In this document: positions 34,360 through 41,842 of the stretch, one piece after another
Numbering within the stretch: the stretch's first letter is position 1
Layout: the number at the start of each line of letters is the position of its first letter
Assembly: GCF_000236865.1 (NCBI RefSeq)
Contig: NZ_HE611015.1
Coordinates: forward strand, 213,983-277,982
Reading direction: 5' to 3'
Source of the DNA: Senegalimassilia anaerobia JC110
Lineage (GTDB): Bacteria; Actinomycetota; Coriobacteriia; Coriobacteriales; Eggerthellaceae
DNA: 64,000 nt
Notes under the pieces: generated by a model
The model's database searches: none
What the model saw: the letters and a program-made list of their open reading frames with translations, nothing else
What the model was told of the DNA's origin: nothing
Position numbers and translations under genes: made by a program

Positions 34360-36537
34360 TTACTTCTCCTTCGCCGCCATGATCTTCGAAAGGGCGTCGA
34401 TGAGCTTATCCGAATCGATAGGTTTCGTCAGATGCCCGTCCATACCGGCTTCTCGGCAGCGAACCTTATCCTCGGTGAAGGCGTTTGCGCTCATGGCCAC
34501 GATGGGGATGGTGCGCGCATCCTCGCGTGAAAGCGAACGAATGGCACGCGTTGCCTCATACCCGTTCATATTGGGCATCATGATGTCCATGAGAATCAAG
34601 TCGAACGTGCCGGCATCGGCCTGCTCGAACGCGCTGAGCGCCTTGAAGCCATCATCTGCGCACGTCACCTTCGCACCCGCCTCGGTAAGAATGAATAGAG
34701 CGATCTCACGATTCAGGTCGTTGTCCTCTGCCAAAAGGATATTCATACCGGCGAGCTTCGCCTGATCGTGCGCATGGTGCTCGTTCAGCGTTGACGATGC
34801 TTCGAAATCTATGGTCAAGGGCAAGGTGATGGTGCAAACCGTGCCCTCGCCCAAGCGGCTCTCATATACGAGGTCCCCATCCATGAGCTCGGCAAGCTGC
34901 TTGGCGATGACGGTTCCCAATCCCGTACCCGTTACATGCTCGGCATCCTTTCGCTGCTCACGTGAAAACGGGTCGAACACTCGATTTTGGAACTCTGAGC
35001 TCATGCCGATGCCGGTATCGGCGATGACGAACCTATACGTTGCCGCACCGCCTTCTTGCGCATGCTCCGAGCAAGTAACGCGTACCGCACCGCCCGGCTT
35101 GTTGTATTTCACCGCATTACTGGCGATATTCATGATCAAGCGCTTCAGATGCAGCGAACTCGCCATGACCACGGGATGGGATATGCCGCTTCGATCGCAG
35201 CTGATGGTCACACCGAGTTGCGCGGCTTGATGTTCCATGATCTGGCAAATCTCCTCGACGACTTCAACAAGGTTGGTAGGCTGCAGGTCCAGCTTCACCT
35301 CGCCGCTTTCGAGTTTGCTCATATCAAGAACTTCGTTGACCAGTTCGGAAAGTATCCCCGACGCCGTCCAGATCTTCTGGCGACACTCGCGTTGTTTAGC
35401 AAGATCCCCATCATAGGCATTGGCGATTTCCACCATGCCGCGGATGCCGTTTATGGGCGTGCGGATGTCGTGGCTCATGCGCTGCAGAAACTCGGTTTTC
35501 GCCCTGTTCGCGCTCTGCGCCTGATGTGCCGACATGGCAAGACGATCGGCGTACTCGCGCTCTTGCAGCACAAGCTGATGCAAGTGCTCGTGCTCGGATT
35601 TGCGCCGAGAGAAGGCGAACACGGCAACCACGAAGCAATACAACGCGACGGAAACCAACACGAGCCCCGCCACTTCGCCCAAGCAAGACGAAACCGGTAT
35701 GAACGTGAAAACATAGTAATCACGAGCCTTGTCGAGGGAAGCGATATAGGGTTTCGACCCTGAAATCAACAGCGTGGTCTCACCGACCTGGCAGCGGCTT
35801 TTGATATCCTCGACCACCTTCGCATCAACGGGATCAAGCTGGATATCCCCGCTCATCTGATCGGAAACCATGTTGGCCGCCACAACCGAGCCATCGGATT
35901 CCACCACGATATCGCCGCTGCCACGCACATCGTAACCCGCCAGCATATTCTGCAACGAAAGCATATAGCGATTGGAAAATGCCTCCGAAGTATAGTAGCC
36001 CGCAACAACCATGCCCGCCTGGTCGATGCGCGCCGCGCAACCTACGTCGATATACGACCCGTCATCGAAAACGATGCGTGTACCGTAGACTTTACGGGGA
36101 TGATCCACCACATCAAGGGCTACATCAGCTGTAATCTCGTGCTGAACCATGTCGAATGTGACGTTGTTGTTGGAATATGAGCTTACCAGCTGGCCGTCAA
36201 CGGTCAAAACGAACGCGTTTGAAACGCCAAGCAGCCGTGCAGCACGCTCAAGATCGGCTTGGTCGACCTCATCTCCACCATAGGAGATGCTATGAGCAAG
36301 CTGAGAAGCGTTCTCAAGCGCAAGAACCTGGCTTGTCATAGCTACGGAATCATTGAAAGAATCATAGGTCAGGCTCTGCGATTTCGCAAAACCAACCACA
36401 TTGCCGGAGCGCTCGGCAGCTTCCCTGAGCACCGAACCGAAACCGAACATCCCGCTCACGCAAGCCACCATAACGCCGACGACGATGGCGATTGTCCAGA
36501 AACGTCCGCCTAGTTGATATTTTTTAGCCACGCACAT
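34360..36537 (-). CDS. Hybrid sensor histidine kinase with C-terminal receiver domain
   Basis: 725 residues. Helix 1 (about 13-33), an extracytoplasmic sensor region (about 40-280, Cache-like), helix 2 (about 285-310), HisKA with phospho-accepting His356 (RMSHDIRTPING), HATPase with N and G boxes (NIASNAVKYNKPGG, DTGIGM, GTGLG), and a receiver with Asp651 (LILMDIMMPN). Organisation is of the ArcB/BarA type without an Hpt domain. The 5-prime end overlaps the upstream solute-binding lipoprotein by 14 bases, suggesting the two form one sensory unit. No DNA-binding regulator is adjacent. ATG 36537 or GTG 36531 could start it. Confidence 0.92.
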   Translation of the reverse strand: MCVAKKYQLGGRFWTIAIVVGVMVACVSGMFGFGSVLREAAERSGNVVGFAKSQSLTYDSFNDSVAMTSQVLALENASQLAHSISYGGDEVDQADLERAARLLGVSNAFVLTVDGQLVSSYSNNNVTFDMVQHEITADVALDVVDHPRKVYGTRIVFDDGSYIDVGCAARIDQAGMVVAGYYTSEAFSNRYMLSLQNMLAGYDVRGSGDIVVESDGSVVAANMVSDQMSGDIQLDPVDAKVVEDIKSRCQVGETTLLISGSKPYIASLDKARDYYVFTFIPVSSCLGEVAGLVLVSVALYCFVVAVFAFSRRKSEHEHLHQLVLQEREYADRLAMSAHQAQSANRAKTEFLQRMSHDIRTPINGIRGMVEIANAYDGDLAKQRECRQKIWTASGILSELVNEVLDMSKLESGEVKLDLQPTNLVEVVEEICQIMEHQAAQLGVTISCDRSGISHPVVMASSLHLKRLIMNIASNAVKYNKPGGAVRVTCSEHAQEGGAATYRFVIADTGIGMSSEFQNRVFDPFSREQRKDAEHVTGTGLGTVIAKQLAELMDGDLVYESRLGEGTVCTITLPLTIDFEASSTLNEHHAHDQAKLAGMNILLAEDNDLNREIALFILTEAGAKVTCADDGFKALSAFEQADAGTFDLILMDIMMPNMNGYEATRAIRSLSREDARTIPIVAMSANAFTEDKVRCREAGMDGHLTKPIDSDKLIDALSKIMAAKEK

Positions 36538-37345
36538 CGCCTACCTGCAGAAACGGCGAAGGATCCTCGAAGTACCTCGAGAGAATCTCATACATGGTGC
36601 CATCTTCGATCATGTCCTCAAACGCGCCCGAAAGCTCAGCATCGATGTCACGATGGTCGTTTAGATTGAACGCGCAGCCAAGACCGACATCGAGCAAGGA
36701 TTCATCTAGGATGCGCACGTCCACACCGTAATCCTGCTCATACTGCAATATAGAGGTCTCGTGCGCCGCAATGGCGTCAACGGAGCCCTTCAATAACGCG
36801 GGGATCAAACACGAACGGTCAGAGAAGCTGAACACGTTCACCACCTCCGGCATGTCGGGGTTCGTGTGGTTAAGCAAGATGCCCTCCGGCTTGGTAGTGG
36901 ATTGCACGGCAATGCTTTTACCCTCAAGATCGGCAAACGAGGCTATCGAGCTCGAAGGCTCCACGGCAACCACTTGACGGCTTTTCATATACGGACCAGC
37001 CCAGCGATAATCGGCCTCGCGACCCGTCATCGAGAAGCAGCCCGCGACGCAATCGAGTTCGCCTGTGGCAAGCAACTCGTTTTTCTTTTGCCAAGCGATG
37101 TATTTGAATTCGGGTTTATACCCGATGCGGCCTAACGCCTCGGTAAGGATATCGACATCGATACCGCTGGCATTGCCATCCGCATCGTCGGAAACGAACG
37201 GCGGGTAGGGATCGGTGCCGATCACAAGGGTTTTCAGCTCCGTCGACTTCGAAGCTTCGTTCGAGCTTGAGAATACGCAGGCAGGAAGCGTGAAAGCCAA
37301 TAACGCCGAAACGACGATAAGCGCGATAAGCTTCTTGCTACCCAT
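36524..37345 (-). CDS. Solute-binding lipoprotein, family 3 (amino-acid type)
   Basis: 273 residues from ATG 37345 (AGAGG-TTAGGA upstream). Lipobox FTLPAC with Cys23. The mature part is a bacterial SBP family 3 domain: LVIGTDPYPPFVSDDADGNA, GIDVDILTEALGRIGY, DCVAGCFSMTGREADYRWAGPY. No permease or ATPase follows; instead the gene runs into the hybrid kinase by a 14-base overlap. It probably presents a ligand to the kinase rather than feeding a transporter (inference). Confidence 0.9.
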   Translation of the reverse strand: MGSKKLIALIVVSALLAFTLPACVFSSSNEASKSTELKTLVIGTDPYPPFVSDDADGNASGIDVDILTEALGRIGYKPEFKYIAWQKKNELLATGELDCVAGCFSMTGREADYRWAGPYMKSRQVVAVEPSSSIASFADLEGKSIAVQSTTKPEGILLNHTNPDMPEVVNVFSFSDRSCLIPALLKGSVDAIAAHETSILQYEQDYGVDVRILDESLLDVGLGCAFNLNDHRDIDAELSGAFEDMIEDGTMYEILSRYFEDPSPFLQVGDVRG

Positions 37346-37667
37346 CTGTATCCTAACCTCTGTGACTGCCCCTCCGCAGTATAGCCGAATCCTAGGTATT
37401 ACCTCGGAAAAACGGCCGATATCGTCATACGCGACCGCATCACAATGTGAGGCCGCCCCCAAAAATTGCCCCATAGCGCTCTCGGCGGGCTCCATGCGCC
37501 CGTGTCATGCCCGCAAAGAGAAAGCCAAGGCTGCAACATGCGGCGTGTTCAAACAGCAAACGTCACGGTTGCGGCACAGAGAAGGTGGAAATCAAGATAA
37601 GAAGACGAATCAGTCGAGGTAAAAGAAAAGCAGGTCTCAAGAAATCTTAAGACCTGCTTGTGTAAGC
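37346..37667. other. Intergenic region between the SBP gene and tRNA-Pro
   Basis: A minus-strand -10-like TATACT (37378-37383) about 35 bases before the SBP start, without a good -35 box. The tRNA terminator occupies 37621-37659. No open frame in the rest is convincing. Confidence 0.5.
37621..37659 (-). terminator. Terminator of tRNA-Pro
   Basis: On the minus strand AAGCAGGTCT and AGACCTGCTT (37650-37659 and 37628-37637) pair perfectly and are followed by TTCTTTT, right behind the tRNA 3-prime end. Confidence 0.88.
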
Positions 37668-37744
<77 letters not shown>

Positions 37745-37877
37745 AACTTTCAAACTGCTGCTGTCCGAAGCAGCTCATTTATAATACCAAAACCAGGAAA
37801 GCGTGCAAGGGGTAATTTCAAACTTTTTCGCAAATCATGAAAAAGTTCTCCCGCACACAAAGACTTCGCTCGGCAAC

Positions 37878-39089
37878 CTAGCGCAGATATTCCAACGCAT
37901 GATCGAGGATCACGTCCGCCAGCTTGTCCTTGGGCATGCTGGGCGTCTCGTCGATCTCGTCTGCGTCCACGAAGCACACGGCGTTGTCGTCGGTGCCGAA
38001 CGCTAGCCCCTCGCCCACTCGATTGGCGACGATGACATCGGCGTTCTTTTTCACAAGCTTCGCCTGGGCGTTAGCGATGACGTTATCAGTTTCGGCAGCG
38101 AAGCCCACCACAACCTGGTGCGGGCCCTTCTTCGCCCCGAGCGTGGCAAGGATATCCGGGTTCTCGACCAATGTGATGGTGCCAAGGTCGGCATCGGCCG
38201 CGCCCTTCTTCAGCTTATGGTCCGCCGCATGCGCCGGACGCATATCGGCGACGGCTGCGGAGAACAACGCGATATCGGCGGAAGGGAACGCCTCTTCGCA
38301 AGCCTGCAGCATCTCGAGCGCGGTGTTCACGTGCACCACGTGGACGTCCGAGGGGGCGGGAATGGAAACCGGCCCGGTGATCAGCGTCACATCGGCGCCA
38401 CGGCGCCGGGCAGCGCGCGCGATGGCGTACCCCGTCTTGCCGCTAGAACGGTTGGAGATATAGCGTACCGGGTCGATGGGCTCGACGGTGGGACCGGCGG
38501 TGATCATGACATGCTTGCCCTCAAGGTCTTGCTTCACGCCAAGAACCTCGAGCGTGCGCGCGACGATGGCGGCAGGGTCGGCCAAACGGCCGCGTCCCAC
38601 ATCGCCGCATGCCAGGTATCCCTCATCGGCCTCGACGAACACGGCGCCGCGGATGCCGAGCTTGCCGATGTTGTAGCGCGTGGCAGCCGCCTCGTACATG
38701 TGCACGTTCATGGCCGGCGCCAACACAAGCGGCGCGGTACACGCCAGGGCCGTGGTGGTGAGCAGATCGTCGGCGATGCCGTTGGCCAGCTTGGCCAGGA
38801 CGTTGGCCGTGCAAGGCGCGATGACGAAGGCATCGGCCTCCTCGGCAAGCGAAATGTGATGAATGGGATCGGTAGGGTCGTCGAACAGGTCGACCGCCAC
38901 CTTCTCGTGGGTAAGCGATCGGAACGTGACGGGATCGACGAAATGCGTGGCGTGTTCGGTCATGCATACCTTCACACGCACGCCAGCCTTTTGAAGGCCG
39001 CGGACGATCTCGCAGGATTTATATGCGGCAATGCCGCCGGTTACGCCCAGCAGCACCGTTTTCTGAGGTTTTGCAGCCTCGCTACTCAT
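37878..39089 (-). CDS. coaBC: Bifunctional phosphopantothenoylcysteine decarboxylase / phosphopantothenate-cysteine ligase
   Basis: 403 residues from ATG 39089; the frame is open further upstream inside hemH but without family sequence. CoaC part (1-175): GVTGGIAAYKSCEIVRGL, flavin site, catalytic His in DPIHHISLA, APAMNVHMY, and the substrate clamp Cys in GYLACGDVGRGRL. CoaB part (about 185-403): ITAGPTVEPIDPVRYISNRSSGKTGYAIA, then KLKK and AADVIVANRV-like NADVIVANRVG. Two steps of coenzyme A synthesis. Its start overlaps the hemH stop. Confidence 0.95.
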   Translation of the reverse strand: MSSEAAKPQKTVLLGVTGGIAAYKSCEIVRGLQKAGVRVKVCMTEHATHFVDPVTFRSLTHEKVAVDLFDDPTDPIHHISLAEEADAFVIAPCTANVLAKLANGIADDLLTTTALACTAPLVLAPAMNVHMYEAAATRYNIGKLGIRGAVFVEADEGYLACGDVGRGRLADPAAIVARTLEVLGVKQDLEGKHVMITAGPTVEPIDPVRYISNRSSGKTGYAIARAARRRGADVTLITGPVSIPAPSDVHVVHVNTALEMLQACEEAFPSADIALFSAAVADMRPAHAADHKLKKGAADADLGTITLVENPDILATLGAKKGPHQVVVGFAAETDNVIANAQAKLVKKNADVIVANRVGEGLAFGTDDNAVCFVDADEIDETPSMPKDKLADVILDHALEYLR

Positions 39090-40113
39090 GATGATCCTCT
39101 CCGGTAAGATACGGCGCAAGCACATGGGCAAGCACCGAAGCATGCATCGACGTGCCGTTGAGGCACGGAACATATACGAACTCGCTGCCTTCGTACGGTC
39201 GGCCGGCTTCCTCGACGGCCTGTCGATACCAAGGCACCAATTCGTAATCGATATCATAAAGGGTTTCAAGGCAATCTACCGCGAAATTCGGGCAAACCAT
39301 GAAGACACGGCCATCTCGCGCCTGTGCCCACCGTTTGAGAACGCCTCGGGTAAACGGCTGCAGCCATTCGCGGCTTTTGTCGAACCGGCAGTTGTAACCG
39401 ATGGACCACTGCGTTCGGTCAAGACGAAGGCGACCCGCCACCGCCAAAGCGGTTGCGCCGGTCTGAGGCTCGTAGGTATCACCCTGTTCGATATCTTTCA
39501 TCGGAATGGAGTGGTAGTTGAACAGCAGCCTATCGCCCGCCTGCGCGTTGAAACCCGCAGCCGAAACGGTTTCGGCGATCGCATCGATATAGGCGCTGTC
39601 CATACCATAAGAATCCACGAACGCCACCGGCGCCTGCCATGACAGCTCGGTCATAGCCGCCGCAACGCCGTCCTTGACGCTCAACGTGGTCGAATGGGCG
39701 CTTTGCGGATACAAGGGAAGCACCACCACCTGCGTGCATCCTTGCTCACGAAGGGCGGCAAGGGCCGCTTGAATGGAATCCTCGCCATAGCTCTGCCCCA
39801 CCTGCACCCGCACATCCATGCCATCGCCCTGCAGCAGTTGTTCCAGCAGATTCCGAAGCTTGGCGTGCTCCACGTCGAAGGGCGACCCGGCTTCGGTCCA
39901 GATCTTCCCGTATTTCCTCCCGGACTTCACCGAACGCGTGGGAAGGATGAACAGGTGCAGGATCAACCACCATGGCGCCTTGGCCATAGGACGTATGCGC
40001 TCGTCCATCAAAAACCTTCCCAGATACCTGCGCACGTCGCGCGGTTCGGGGCTTTTCGGCGTGCCCGTGTTCGCGAGCAGCACGCCGATACGCGTGGCCT
40101 CATATGCCGTCAT
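39082..40113 (-). CDS. hemH: Ferrochelatase
   Basis: 343 residues from ATG 40113. Iron insertion into porphyrin; catalytic His201 (LFNYHSIPMKDIEQGD) and the second metal/proton site in CLETLYDIDYE. Stretches such as GYNCRFDKSREWLQPFT and VCPNFAVDCLETL are closer to proteobacterial protoheme ferrochelatases than to the actinobacterial coproporphyrin type, as I read them. No other haem gene is adjacent. Coupled by overlap to coaBC. Confidence 0.92.
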   Translation of the reverse strand: MTAYEATRIGVLLANTGTPKSPEPRDVRRYLGRFLMDERIRPMAKAPWWLILHLFILPTRSVKSGRKYGKIWTEAGSPFDVEHAKLRNLLEQLLQGDGMDVRVQVGQSYGEDSIQAALAALREQGCTQVVVLPLYPQSAHSTTLSVKDGVAAAMTELSWQAPVAFVDSYGMDSAYIDAIAETVSAAGFNAQAGDRLLFNYHSIPMKDIEQGDTYEPQTGATALAVAGRLRLDRTQWSIGYNCRFDKSREWLQPFTRGVLKRWAQARDGRVFMVCPNFAVDCLETLYDIDYELVPWYRQAVEEAGRPYEGSEFVYVPCLNGTSMHASVLAHVLAPYLTGEDHHE

Positions 40114-40208
40114 AGCAACCGTCTCCAAACTTCGCCTGCGAAAACAAGAAGGCGGCTGTTGCAAGCCGCCCGATGCAACGTGTTTGCACGCAAACACGCT
40201 ACCAAATG

Positions 40209-41276
40209 CTATAGAGCTCCGAAATCCTCCAGATGGTGTACCGGAGCCGTGGGGTGCGGCGAGTCTGCCAGCAACTCGAACACTTCCCTACCCGCCTCGG
40301 TACGACCGCGGCTTCGAGATGCCAGCTGATCGAGCACGGCAGCAAGGTCGTCGGTAAGGTTATCGGCAAAGAAGAGGCCCTCGCCCGTCATGGGCTGGGT
40401 GAACCCCACCTGGAAGGAATGCAGGAACTGCCGATCAAGCCCGAAGTTCGCATCGGCGTCCTTGGGCGCACCGGAGTTGTACACCGGATCGCCCACCAAC
40501 GGATGCTTCGCGTACTGCATGTGAACGCGGATCTGATGGGTTCTGCCCGTGTACAGCTTGCAGTCAATCAGGGTATAGCCGTTGTCGCGCGAGCCATGCT
40601 CGAAGCGCTCGAGCACGCGGAACGTGGTGAGCGCATCTCGCGCCGAGGGGCATTCGCGAACCGCCATGCGCGTGCGTTCGTTGAGCGAACGGGCGATGGG
40701 CGCATCGATCATGCCGGTATCGTGCGGGATGACCCCGTGCACCAAGGCAAGGTAGCGGCGATCGACCGCGCGATCGCGGATATCGGCCATAAGCGCCAAA
40801 CCGGCAGCATCGTTTTTTGCGGCAAGCATAAGGCCCGTGGTGTCGCGGTCGAGGCGATGCACGATGCCGGGGCGATCGCTTTCGCCCTGGACGTTGCACA
40901 GGTGCTCGACGCCGCAATGGTAGACCAGGGCATTGACCAACGTGCCATCGGCATGATCGACCGACGGATGGCACACAAGCCCCGCCTGCTTGGAGATGAC
41001 GAGCATGTCGTCGTCCTCGTAGCGGATATCGAGCGGGATGGCCTGGCCTTGCACAGGGCCCTGTTCGGGAGCGTCCGGCACCTCGTACACCACCGTATCG
41101 CCCGCGCACAGCGTATGCTTTTTCGCCACGGTGGAGCCGTTGACGTATACTGCGCCGTCTTCCACGGCCCGCGCCGCCGCGCTACGGCTGGGATACAGCC
41201 CGTGTGCGGCCAGCACGGCATCGATACGCGAACCGGCATCTTCGGCGCAGGCGGTATAGCTTTTCAACGCGCCCAT
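40209..41276 (-). CDS. RluA-family 23S rRNA pseudouridine synthase (RluD-like)
   Basis: 355 residues. N-terminal S4 RNA-binding domain (about 15-65), then the catalytic domain with HRLDRDTTGLM, catalytic Asp143, and GRTHQIRVHM. A C-terminal His/Pro-rich end is extra. Likely modifies 23S rRNA helix 69 or a similar site. Adjacent to lspA (stop of lspA at 41277), the common lspA-rluD order. Confidence 0.93.
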   Translation of the reverse strand: MGALKSYTACAEDAGSRIDAVLAAHGLYPSRSAAARAVEDGAVYVNGSTVAKKHTLCAGDTVVYEVPDAPEQGPVQGQAIPLDIRYEDDDMLVISKQAGLVCHPSVDHADGTLVNALVYHCGVEHLCNVQGESDRPGIVHRLDRDTTGLMLAAKNDAAGLALMADIRDRAVDRRYLALVHGVIPHDTGMIDAPIARSLNERTRMAVRECPSARDALTTFRVLERFEHGSRDNGYTLIDCKLYTGRTHQIRVHMQYAKHPLVGDPVYNSGAPKDADANFGLDRQFLHSFQVGFTQPMTGEGLFFADNLTDDLAAVLDQLASRSRGRTEAGREVFELLADSPHPTAPVHHLEDFGAL

Positions 41277-41837
41277 CTAGCGCACCTCCTCATGATGTCG
41301 TTCGCGAACGATCCATCCGATCAAAAACAAAGCAAGACCGCAGGTCACACCGATATCGGCGATGTTGAACACAGGGAAATCCATGAAGCTGAGGTCGATG
41401 AAGTCAACCACGTAGCCCAAGGCGAAACGATCGATGGCGTTGCCTATCCCCCCGCCGATGACAAGCCCCAGCCCGATAAGCTCGGGCCAACTGATACGGG
41501 CGCGCTCGTGCACCGCGAACGCCGCAAGCGCCGCGCACATGACGATGGAGAACACGCCCAAGGCTGCCGTGGCGCCCGAGAACATGCTCCAGGCGCCGCC
41601 GGTGTTGTGCACAAGGTGCAGCCTGAGCAAACCGGCAACGGGATCGGACAGGACGCTGCCCGCTGCATGGGCGTTCAAGCGGAACTTGACCGCCTGGTCC
41701 AGGGCGATCCAGCACAGGGCCAAAACGCCCATGGCCCCCAAGCGAAGCGCCTGGGAGCGCACCGAAGGCGCGGGGCCGGCGCATACCGCGTCGGCCCCTT
41801 CGCTTCCAGCGATGTTCATAGGTTCATGCTGGGTCAA
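41277..41837 (-). CDS. lspA: Lipoprotein signal peptidase (signal peptidase II)
   Basis: 186 residues with four membrane helices. Catalytic aspartates are in GNAIDRFALGYVVDF and FNIADIGVTCG. It cleaves prolipoproteins before the lipidated cysteine, as needed for the lipoproteins in this window. An N-terminal extension of about 30 residues before the first helix is longer than usual; ATG 41837 overlaps nothing and follows ileS by 5 bases. Confidence 0.94.
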   Translation of the reverse strand: MTQHEPMNIAGSEGADAVCAGPAPSVRSQALRLGAMGVLALCWIALDQAVKFRLNAHAAGSVLSDPVAGLLRLHLVHNTGGAWSMFSGATAALGVFSIVMCAALAAFAVHERARISWPELIGLGLVIGGGIGNAIDRFALGYVVDFIDLSFMDFPVFNIADIGVTCGLALFLIGWIVRERHHEEVR

Positions 41838-41842
41838 ACCGT

